From CAYWGR01 sp964458015 (GTDB taxonomy: Bacteria > Planctomycetota > Planctomycetia > Pirellulales > Thermoguttaceae), in assembly GCA_964458015.1 (NCBI GenBank), contig CAYWGR010000037.1:1-34494 (forward strand): DNA of 34,494 nt, written 5' to 3'. The notes under the pieces were generated by a model. The model searched no databases. It was given only the letters and a program-made list of their open reading frames with translations, and was not told the DNA's origin. Below are positions 8,937-15,926 of the stretch, one piece after another. Every line of letters begins with the position of its first letter. The first letter of the stretch is position 1. The translations under genes and the position numbers were made by a program.

Positions 8937-10031
8937 ATGATTTCGCCTTCAAGATTTTTAGCCCGGCTGATTTTCGTCGCGGCTGTATTGGCATTTATCG
9001 GCACGGTTGGCGTGGCCGCTGACAATGCCGCCCCAACCCAGAAAGATTCGAGTGATGCAGTCCAATCGCTCGAAAAGTTGTCGGCCCAATTGAAACGCGA
9101 CGACAGTGGTTGCGTTATCGAGGTTAATTTTCGCAAGGCGAAAATCAACGACGCGGCGCTTGCACATCTACTTGGCTTGCCCAACTTGCGCTCGGTGTTG
9201 CTGAACGATGCGGACGTTACCGACGCAGGATTGGCAACGCTCGCAAAAATTTCAACCCTGCAAAATCTCGATCTGCGAGGCTGCAAAATCAGCAACGCGG
9301 GCCTTGCCCATCTGACGAAGCTTTCCGCCTTGAAGGCCTTGCGGCTGTCGGGAAAGAATAACAAGACAACCGTGGACGACAAAGGGATGGAAAGCGTCGC
9401 TAAGTTGGAAAATTTGAAAGTGCTTGCAATTGACTTTCTTTGGATCAGCGAGAGCGGTCTGACGCCGTTGAAGCCGCTGAAGAACCTTGAGGAGCTTTAT
9501 CTGGCCCGAACATTGCTGGATGACAGTGCCATGAGCGTGCTGGAGCAGTTTCCTCGGCTAAAAATTCTTCGCGTGGCGAAGTGCCAGATCACGAACGACG
9601 GATTGAAGCCTTTGGCGAAGCTGCCTGCTCTGGAGGATCTTGATCTGAGCGAGTGCAGCCAATTGACCGATGCAGGGTTGGCGAATTTGGCCGGGATGAC
9701 GCAATTGAAGCGTCTGAATCTTTGGCGCAATGCGTTTACCGATGCCGGAATAAAACATCTGGCCAACTTGACAAACCTGGTATGGCTGAACCTTGATAAT
9801 ACGCAATTGACCGACGCCGGCTTGCCGTCGCTGCAAGGCATGAAGCACATCACCTTTCTGCATCTGGGTTCAACGTCGGTCTCGGACGCGGGGCTCCAGC
9901 ATATCGAACCGCTGAAAACGCTGAAGGAACTGAGCGTCACACGGACCGCGGTAAGCGCCGAGGGCGTTGCCAAGCTAGAAAAAGCCCTGCCGAAGACGAA
10001 AATTCATCTACGGTTTGGCCGAGAGGAATAG
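8937..10031 (+). CDS. Exported leucine-rich-repeat protein
   Basis: The 364-residue protein has an N-terminal signal sequence or anchor (hydrophobic stretch at about 8-27, ending GVAADN). The rest is roughly eleven LRR units of about 24 residues with the planctomycete pattern LTDAGL..L..L..L..L.L, for example LTDAGLANLAGMTQLKRLNL. This repeat type forms a curved solenoid and acts in protein-protein contacts outside the cytoplasm. There is no catalytic domain. A good promoter-like pair and a ribosome site (AGAGGAA) precede it. It is a stand-alone gene converging on the Gfo/Idh/MocA gene. The binding partner is unknown. Confidence 0.92.
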   Translation: MISPSRFLARLIFVAAVLAFIGTVGVAADNAAPTQKDSSDAVQSLEKLSAQLKRDDSGCVIEVNFRKAKINDAALAHLLGLPNLRSVLLNDADVTDAGLATLAKISTLQNLDLRGCKISNAGLAHLTKLSALKALRLSGKNNKTTVDDKGMESVAKLENLKVLAIDFLWISESGLTPLKPLKNLEELYLARTLLDDSAMSVLEQFPRLKILRVAKCQITNDGLKPLAKLPALEDLDLSECSQLTDAGLANLAGMTQLKRLNLWRNAFTDAGIKHLANLTNLVWLNLDNTQLTDAGLPSLQGMKHITFLHLGSTSVSDAGLQHIEPLKTLKELSVTRTAVSAEGVAKLEKALPKTKIHLRFGREE

Positions 10032-10040
10032 CGAGAATAG

Positions 10041-10124
10041 CGTAGGGCGGGTCGAGCGAAGCGACGGCCCGCCATTTTGCGAAGAATTCAAGGCGGGCCA
10101 TCGCTCCGCTCGACCCGCCCTACT
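10041..10124. repeat. Dispersed GC-rich inverted repeat, copy 2
   Basis: The left arm begins GTAGGGCGGGTCGAGCGAAG and the right arm ends CGCTCGACCCGCCCTAC; they are largely complementary. The left 62 bases match positions 1-62 in reverse complement. The element sits ten bases after the LRR stop codon. Confidence 0.85.
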
Positions 10125-10133
10125 GAAAACTAA

Positions 10134-10180
10134 ACAAAAAAACGGGGGTGGCCGTGGTACAGCCGCCCCATTTTCGTTTC
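10134..10180. terminator. Bidirectional rho-independent terminator
   Basis: The arms GGGGTGGC (10145-10152) and GCCGCCCC (10162-10169) pair, with one G:T and a nine-base loop. On the plus strand the stem is followed by ATTTTCGTTT; on the minus strand by CGTTTTTTTGTTT. It lies between the convergent LRR and Gfo/Idh/MocA genes and can serve both. Confidence 0.75.
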
Positions 10181-10200
10181 AGCAGATTGTCGGCCCGCCC

Positions 10201-11616
10201 TTACAACGTCCAAGGCGCGCGCATCGGTCGACCCAGCATCTTCGCCGCCTCGTCATCGCCGAGAATTTGCTCCTGCTTGGGATCCCAGCGGATTTTCCGA
10301 TGTAATTTCATGGCGATATTGCCCAAATGGCACAGGCTCGCCGTGCGATGTCCGGCTTCCACCGGCTCGACGGGATCCTGACGTGATTTGACGCAATCAA
10401 TGAAGTTACGCACGTGATCGAGCGAAAGAAAACTATACATCGGCTCCTGCATCTTGCGCGATTCAACACTGACCGGCAATCGAATATCCTGGGGACCGAA
10501 TTTTACATCGGCCAGCGACTCGGGAGAGGTGCGCAACCCATCCGGCGAAAACTCCACCCAACCCTCGGTTCCCTCGAAGCGAGCACCAAAGCCGCGTTTC
10601 GTGGTCTTGCAGATCAACTCCACGCCATTGGCATAACACGCGCGGAATGCCACTTTCGTGGCCGTCGTAAACAGATCGCCCGCCGCGGGCCACTCGGAAC
10701 CTAGATCCTCGAATTCCACCGGCCCCGAGCGATCGGCATCCATCGCCCATTGGGCGATCCCGTTCGAATGACATCCGAAGTTGGTCGTCTGACCGCCGGA
10801 ATAGTCGAGAATAAAACGGAATCGGTAGAAACAACGATCCTGATGATACGGAGCGGCGGGCGCGGGCCCCAACCAGGTTTCATAATCAAAACCCTCCGGC
10901 ACAGGCATCGGTTTCCAACCGGGGCCCGGGCTTTTCGCGTTGTTCTCCGATACCTCGGTCAAAATCCGCTTAAGCTTGCCGATGCGCCCGTTGCGTACCA
11001 ATTCGCAAGCCCTGCGAACCGGTGGACTCGATCGCCACATGCTGCCCGTCTGAAGCACTCGCTTATGCTGCCGCACCGCCTTGACCATCTCTTGGCCTTG
11101 TTGCACCGTAAGCGACAGCGGTTTTTCGCAATAAATATCCTTGCCCGCCTTGGCCGCCATGACGGTCATCATCGCGTGCCAGTGGTCGGGAACGATAATC
11201 ACCACGGCATCCACGTTCGTGCGCCCGATGATATCACGAAAATCATTGTAGGCTGCACACCCTTGATACTTTTCGGTATCTTTCTTTTTCGCATAGTAAG
11301 CGTTCACCGCGTCTTGGCCGGGCTTGCGCCCCAAAAACTGATCGGGCGAGCGGTAACCGCGACTCGCGGTATTGACATCGCAAACCGCCACAACCTGCAC
11401 GTCGTCTTGATTCAAGAATGCCGGCAAATCAATCGTGCTTTGGTTGCCCATGCCGATCATGCCCACATGAATCCGGTTGCTGGGCGCCAACGCCCCCAAG
11501 ACCGAGGAAGGCACCAACGTGGGCAGTGTCCATGCAGTGGAAACCACAAAAGCCGAACGTTGGAGAAATGCCCGGCGTGTTGGATTCTTTTGTGAATTCC
11601 GTGATTGCTTGCCCAT
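10201..11616 (-). CDS. Tat-exported Gfo/Idh/MocA-family oxidoreductase
   Basis: The 471-residue protein starts with a twin-arginine leader (TRRAFLQRSAF, then a hydrophobic stretch ending SSVLGA), so it is predicted to fold with its nucleotide cofactor in the cytoplasm before export. The Rossmann fold begins at IHVGMIGMGNQ, followed by VAVCDVN. The catalytic-region signature EKPLSLTVQQGQEMV contains the conserved EKP. The C-terminal half is the alpha/beta substrate domain. Members oxidise or reduce sugars and sugar derivatives with NAD(P); planctomycetes carry many exported copies and the substrate cannot be told. The start at 11616 was chosen over an in-frame start at 11745 because GAGGAGAT lies eight bases upstream and the Tat leader begins here. 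Confidence 0.94.
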   Translation of the reverse strand: MGKQSRNSQKNPTRRAFLQRSAFVVSTAWTLPTLVPSSVLGALAPSNRIHVGMIGMGNQSTIDLPAFLNQDDVQVVAVCDVNTASRGYRSPDQFLGRKPGQDAVNAYYAKKKDTEKYQGCAAYNDFRDIIGRTNVDAVVIIVPDHWHAMMTVMAAKAGKDIYCEKPLSLTVQQGQEMVKAVRQHKRVLQTGSMWRSSPPVRRACELVRNGRIGKLKRILTEVSENNAKSPGPGWKPMPVPEGFDYETWLGPAPAAPYHQDRCFYRFRFILDYSGGQTTNFGCHSNGIAQWAMDADRSGPVEFEDLGSEWPAAGDLFTTATKVAFRACYANGVELICKTTKRGFGARFEGTEGWVEFSPDGLRTSPESLADVKFGPQDIRLPVSVESRKMQEPMYSFLSLDHVRNFIDCVKSRQDPVEPVEAGHRTASLCHLGNIAMKLHRKIRWDPKQEQILGDDEAAKMLGRPMRAPWTL

Positions 11617-11814
11617 TGCCGGTGATCTCCTCTTCGTGAATTTCACATCAATAACAACCTGAACCAACGATTGTTGCCAGATTACCGAACATGTCGTCGG
11701 AACGGCAATACGATTTTGCGGATATGGATGTCGATAATTCGTCACCGTCGCGGGTATCTCGCACGGCCAAACACAAGGCCCCCACTTCTGTTATGGTAAA
11801 AATTTATCGGTATC

Positions 11815-11843
11815 TTGCCCACTCCGAAAGGTATTTGTAGAAT
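11815..11843 (+). promoter_or_regulatory. Candidate promoter of the hydrogenase operon
   Basis: TTGCCC (11815-11820) and TAGAAT (11838-11843) are spaced by 17 bases. Use of this promoter would give a leader of over 300 bases before hydC, so a nearer promoter cannot be excluded. Confidence 0.35.
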
Positions 11844-11859
11844 TGATCGTGTTATAAGG

Positions 11860-11898
11860 GTTCGCAATCGAACAGGGTGGCAGCGAACTCCCCGTTCG
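11860..11898. promoter_or_regulatory. Paired small inverted repeats, possible operator
   Basis: GTTCGCAATCGAAC (11860-11873) and CGAACTCCCCGTTCG (11884-11898) each have five-base arms made of the same GTTCG/CGAAC element, centred 24-25 bases apart (about two helical turns). They lie just downstream of the candidate -10. The regulator is unknown. Confidence 0.35.
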
Positions 11899-12169
11899 TG
11901 CAGTATGCGACAATCTTTTTTTGAAATCCGCATACTTGAATCGCCCTGTGTCTTTGTGTTATTGTATGATTTATTGATCCTTTCAGAGTGCAAGAGAATT
12001 GCAAGGTCGGGGTCTTTTCCTTTTTTTGCTGGGGCATTGATTTTCGCATCGAAGTATTTGCATCTATGGTCGTCTGATTCTCTTTGGAAAACTTGATCCT
12101 GATTCTCGCGCGTGTGAGTTTGTAGTTCTCTTGTTGTGGGGCAGACCATAACTATCGAGGAAACAAAAC

Positions 12170-12724
12170 ATGCAAGTATCCGCGGAAGGCGGCAAGTGTC
12201 CCGGCTGTGTCGAGGCCACCGAAGAAGAGCTTCTCGCGCAGCTTGACGACGTACTTTTGGAATATGCCAATGTTCCGGGGGCGCTCATCCCCGTACTGCA
12301 AATCGCTCAGGCAATGTTCGGGTATCTCCCCGAGGAAGCCCTGAAAAAAATCGCCCTGGCCCTGGGCAAGCCCTACAGCGAAGTGGCGGGCGTCGTGGGC
12401 TTCTATTCTTTCTTTACAACGGTTCCACGCGGCAAGCATCTGGTTCGCGTCTGCCTCGGCACCGCCTGCTACGTCCGCGGCGGCAAGCAAGTGTTGGCCG
12501 AACTGAAAAACGTGTTGCGGATCGAAGTCGGCGAAACCACCTCCGATCGGTTATTTTCGCTCGACGTGGGCCGCTGCTTCGGCGCCTGCGGCATGGCGCC
12601 GGTTATCATGATCGACGAAGATGTGCATCAACGGGTAAAGCCGGCCCGGTTGGCTAAAATTCTGGATCAATACCGCCAGCAGGAAACGATCGCCGCCGAC
12701 GGCAAGGGAGCGAATGAAGAATGA
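12170..12724 (+). CDS. hydC: [FeFe] hydrogenase subunit HydC (NuoE-like, [2Fe-2S])
   Basis: This 184-residue subunit carries the thioredoxin-like [2Fe-2S] fold of NuoE. Cluster ligands are C95 and C100 (VCLGTAC) and C136 and C140 (RCFGACG). The helical N-terminal half (ALIPVLQIAQAMFGYLPEEAL) is typical of the family. It passes electrons to or from the flavin subunit HydB. An extra CPGC (C10, C13) near the N-terminus is not part of the standard ligand set. A GAGGAA ribosome site precedes ATG. The stop overlaps the hydB start as ATGA, so the two are translationally coupled. Complex I NuoE is the alternative for such a protein alone, but the neighbours make a hydrogenase certain. Confidence 0.96.
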   Translation: MQVSAEGGKCPGCVEATEEELLAQLDDVLLEYANVPGALIPVLQIAQAMFGYLPEEALKKIALALGKPYSEVAGVVGFYSFFTTVPRGKHLVRVCLGTACYVRGGKQVLAELKNVLRIEVGETTSDRLFSLDVGRCFGACGMAPVIMIDEDVHQRVKPARLAKILDQYRQQETIAADGKGANEE

Positions 12725-15700
12725 CGCAGATTATCGCTAACGCTAAAGAACTCTCCGTACTCCAAAATTCCGTCCGCAAGGAAAAAACGGATAAGGCCGC
12801 CAAAGGCCATAAACAAATCCGCATCTGCATGGGCGCCAGTTGCATCGCCTCGGGCGCGCAGAAGGTTCTCGACGCCCTCGAAAAAGAACTGGACAACCGC
12901 CAAATCAAGGATAAATTCTCGATCATCGGGACCGGCTGCCAAGGCCCCTGCTCCGGCGGCCCCGTGATGGTGATCGACGACGTTTTCTATGAAAAACTCC
13001 AGCCGCAAGACGTGAAGGAAATCGTCAGCGAACATCTTGTCCGCGGCCGCGTCGTCGAGCGGCTGATTCACAAGCGGCCCGACGGCCGCCCCGTGTCCAA
13101 CGTCGCCGACATGGATTTCTTCAAACGCCAGAAGAAAATCGTCTTGCGCAACTGCGGCACGATCGACCCCTTGGCCGTCGAAGATTATATCGCCAACGAC
13201 GGTTATCTCGCCTTGGCCAAGGTACTCGAGCAAAACAATGCGGAAGCCGTCATCGAAACCATGCGTGCTTCCGGCCTACGAGGTCGCGGCGGCGCGGGTT
13301 TCCCCACCTGGCGCAAATGGAAATTCACACGTGAAGCGCGCGGCGACCGAAAGTTCGTCGTCTGTAATGCCGACGAAGGCGATCCCGGCGCATTTATGGA
13401 CCGCAGCGTCTTGGAAGGCGACCCCCATAGCATCATCGAGGGCATGGCAATTGCCGCCCACACAGTCGGCGCTACGATGGGCTATATCTACGTCCGCGCC
13501 GAGTATCCCCTGGCCGTCGAACGGCTCAAAATCGCTTTGGTCCAAGCGAAAGAGCGCGGGCTGTTGGGTAAAAACATCCTCGGCGCGAAGTTCGATTTCG
13601 ACCTCGAAATCCGCATGGGTTCCGGCGCGTTCGTTTGCGGCGAAGAAACCGCGCTGCTCACCTCGATCGAAGGCAATCGCGGCGAACCCCGCCCACGGCC
13701 ACCGTTCCCCGCCGTTCAAGGTCTCTGGGGCAAGCCCACCGTTCTCAACAACGTCGAAACCTACGCCAACGTGCCCGCCATCATTCTCAAGGGCGGCGAT
13801 TGGTATGCCTCCTACGGCACCGAACGCAGCAAAGGCACCAAGGACTTCGCACTCGCCGGCGCCCTCACAAACTCCGGCCTGGTCGAAGTCCCCGTCGGAA
13901 TGCCCTTGGGCGATCTGATCTACGACGTCGGCGGCGGCATCCCCAGCGGCAAGGAATTCAAAGCCGCTCAGCTCGGCGGTCCCTCGGGCGGTTGCATTCC
14001 CAAGCAGCACTTGAACGTGCCTTTGGATTACGAGTCGCTTTCCGAACTAGGCGCCATCATGGGCTCCGGCGGCTTGATCGTCATGGACGAAGATAGCTGC
14101 ATGGTCGACGTCGCCCGTTTCTTTATCGAATTCGTTCAAGAAGAATCGTGCGGCAAGTGCGTGCCCTGCCGGGTAGGCACGAAACGCATGTTGGAAATCC
14201 TCAACCGCATCTGCGAAGGACGCGGCGAGGAAGCCGACGTAGAGCGGCTGATCGACCTCGGCGAAATGATCAAAGACACCTCGCTTTGCGGCTTGGGCCA
14301 AACCGCGCCCAACCCCGTGCTTTCGACGATCCGCCACTTCGGCCACGAATATATCGAACACATCCGCGACAAGCATTGCCGCGCGGGCGTGTGCCCCTCG
14401 CTGGTTTACGCGCCCTGCTCCAGCGCTTGCCCCGCCAATGTCGATATTCCCGGTTACGTGTCGTTGGTGGCCGAAAAACGCTATGCCGAAGCCTTGCGGC
14501 TCCATCGCGAGCGCAACCCCCTCGCGGCGATTTGCTCGCGCGTTTGCTTCCACACGTGCGAAGACAAATGCCGCCGCTCGACGCTCGACGCGCCGGTGTC
14601 GATCCGCGGCATCAAGCGATTCATGGTCGATCAAGAAGTGACCGTCCAACTGCCCGAAGTCCGCGAAGACGAGCAGAACGCACGTCGCAAAATCGCCGTC
14701 GTCGGGGCCGGCCCCGCGGGCCTTTCCTGTGCTTATTTCCTCGCGCGCATGGGCTATCGCCCCAAGATTTTCGAGTCCGAACCGCGTCCCGGCGGCATGT
14801 TGGTCCAGGCCATTCCCGCCTACCGCCTGCCCCGCGAAATCGTCGCTCGCGAAGTCCGCATGATCGAGCACATGGGCGTCGAAATCTTCACGAACATGGC
14901 GCTCGGCAAGGATGTGACGCTGAAGAGCTTGCGGGCCGAAGGCTACGACGCCCTGTTCCTTGGCGTCGGCGCGCCCAGCGGCGTGGGGCTTGGAATGCCC
15001 GGCTCGGATGCCGAAGGCATTACCGACGCCCTCTCGTTCCTGCGCACGTATAATTTGCGCGGCTCGGTGCCCGTAGGCAAAAACGTCGTCGTCATCGGCG
15101 GCGGCAACTCGGCCATCGACGCCGCTCGAACCGCCCTGCGTTTGGGTGCGGAGAAGGTAACGGTCGTCTATCGCCGCAGCCGTGAAGCCATGCCCGCCTA
15201 CGAAGAAGAAATCGAAGAGGCCGAGCATGAAGGCGTCGGCCTCCGCTTGCTTACCGCCCCCATCGAAGTCGTTCTGGAAGGCAAGCGCGTCGCCGGCATC
15301 CGGTGCATTCCGATGCGGCTCGGCGAGTTCGACCGTTCCGGCCGCCGTCGTCCCGAGGAAGGCGGCGACGCCTTCGTCATCCCGGCCGACCACGTGTTGG
15401 TGGCCATCGGACAAACGCTCGAAATGCAAAGTATCTGCAACAGCGTCTCGCTCGAAACGCGCAATCAGGCATTCATCGCCGTCAACCCGGTGACGGGCCA
15501 AACCTCGGAAAAATGGATCTTCTCCGGCGGCGATGCCGTCACGGGCCCATCGTCCGTGGTCGAGGCCGTCGCGGCCGGCGAACGCGCGGCCGTCGGCATC
15601 GACGTCTACCTTACCGGTAAGAGCCACGCCTTCTGGCGTGAAGACCATGAAGTCAACACGGCCTTCGATCCGGATGCCGAACCGTCGGACTCCCCGCGCG

Positions 15701-15864
15701 AAAAATTGAATTTGATCCCCGTCGAACGGCGGCGGAACAATTTCGACGAAGTCGAGCAGCCCTGGCGCGAAGCCGTGGCCGTTCGTCAGGCCGCCCGCTG
15801 CCTGCGTTGCGATTACGGAAAACGCTGTGTCGTAAACCATGCGGAAGGGGCTTCGACGCATTGA
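12721..15864 (+). CDS. hydB: HydB: NuoF-like flavoprotein fused to a GltD/NfnL-type FAD-NADPH module
   Basis: The 1047-residue protein has, in order, a thioredoxin-like [2Fe-2S] domain (C36, C41, C73, C77); a NuoF core with the FMN/NADH glycine-rich loop at about 186-194 (GLRGRGGAGFPTW), CNADEGDPGAF near 216 and GAFVCGEETALL near 302; and a [4Fe-4S] site (C477, C480, C483, C523). After residue 550 ordinary HydB proteins have two ferredoxin-type clusters. Here the chain instead has two Cys sets (C553, C558, C566, C570; C605, C609, C613, C617), a FAD-binding VGAGPAG (661-667), an NAD(P)-binding IGGGNSA (792-798) followed by VVYRRS, whose arginines suit NADPH, a second FAD contact SGGDAVTG (about 935) and a C-terminal CLRC...C (C1027, C1030, C1036). 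The gene overlaps hydC by four bases. The predicted role is flavin-based electron transfer or bifurcation in the HydABC complex with an added NADP(H) site. The domains are clear; the reaction is inferred. Confidence 0.95.
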   Translation: MTQIIANAKELSVLQNSVRKEKTDKAAKGHKQIRICMGASCIASGAQKVLDALEKELDNRQIKDKFSIIGTGCQGPCSGGPVMVIDDVFYEKLQPQDVKEIVSEHLVRGRVVERLIHKRPDGRPVSNVADMDFFKRQKKIVLRNCGTIDPLAVEDYIANDGYLALAKVLEQNNAEAVIETMRASGLRGRGGAGFPTWRKWKFTREARGDRKFVVCNADEGDPGAFMDRSVLEGDPHSIIEGMAIAAHTVGATMGYIYVRAEYPLAVERLKIALVQAKERGLLGKNILGAKFDFDLEIRMGSGAFVCGEETALLTSIEGNRGEPRPRPPFPAVQGLWGKPTVLNNVETYANVPAIILKGGDWYASYGTERSKGTKDFALAGALTNSGLVEVPVGMPLGDLIYDVGGGIPSGKEFKAAQLGGPSGGCIPKQHLNVPLDYESLSELGAIMGSGGLIVMDEDSCMVDVARFFIEFVQEESCGKCVPCRVGTKRMLEILNRICEGRGEEADVERLIDLGEMIKDTSLCGLGQTAPNPVLSTIRHFGHEYIEHIRDKHCRAGVCPSLVYAPCSSACPANVDIPGYVSLVAEKRYAEALRLHRERNPLAAICSRVCFHTCEDKCRRSTLDAPVSIRGIKRFMVDQEVTVQLPEVREDEQNARRKIAVVGAGPAGLSCAYFLARMGYRPKIFESEPRPGGMLVQAIPAYRLPREIVAREVRMIEHMGVEIFTNMALGKDVTLKSLRAEGYDALFLGVGAPSGVGLGMPGSDAEGITDALSFLRTYNLRGSVPVGKNVVVIGGGNSAIDAARTALRLGAEKVTVVYRRSREAMPAYEEEIEEAEHEGVGLRLLTAPIEVVLEGKRVAGIRCIPMRLGEFDRSGRRRPEEGGDAFVIPADHVLVAIGQTLEMQSICNSVSLETRNQAFIAVNPVTGQTSEKWIFSGGDAVTGPSSVVEAVAAGERAAVGIDVYLTGKSHAFWREDHEVNTAFDPDAEPSDSPREKLNLIPVERRRNNFDEVEQPWREAVAVRQAARCLRCDYGKRCVVNHAEGASTH

Positions 15865-15884
15865 AAACTGTGGCCATAAAGAAT

Positions 15885-15926
15885 ACTAGCCACTAGTCAC
15901 TAACCACTAACCACTAGCCACTCGCT
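15885..15926. repeat. CCACTA-type tandem repeat filling the hydB-hydA spacer
   Basis: Units such as CTAGCCACTAGTCACTAACC are repeated, in 7-mer steps of the form CCACTAR, up to the base before the hydA ATG. The block resembles the reverse complement of the GTGGTCAGTGGTCAGTGGCC block inside the FecR/LamG gene. No purine-rich ribosome site remains in the last 40 bases before hydA. Confidence 0.85.

Larger units (their letters stand above)
11617..12169. other. 553-base divergent intergenic region (Gfo/Idh/MocA and hydrogenase operon)
   Basis: No convincing gene is present. It must hold the promoters of both divergent units. A plus-strand TTGCCC / TAGAAT pair and two GTTCG-type inverted repeats are listed separately. 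Downstream of them the DNA is T-rich, with no clear riboswitch or small-RNA structure that I can recognise. The hydC ribosome site GAGGAA sits eight bases before its ATG. Confidence 0.6.

Noticed and set aside
11617..11745. 43-residue extension before the Tat leader of the Gfo/Idh/MocA protein
   Set aside because: A Tat signal should be N-terminal and a strong ribosome site precedes the shorter start.
11742..12149. A 135-codon minus-strand frame in the hydC upstream region
   Set aside because: The composition is not protein-like, it has no homology I can recognise and no ribosome site; the region is better read as regulatory.
14047..15861. A 604-codon open frame antisense to hydB
   Set aside because: It lies opposite a gene with unambiguous motifs. 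Long antisense frames are expected from the codon bias of GC-rich genes, and the product has no recognisable domain.
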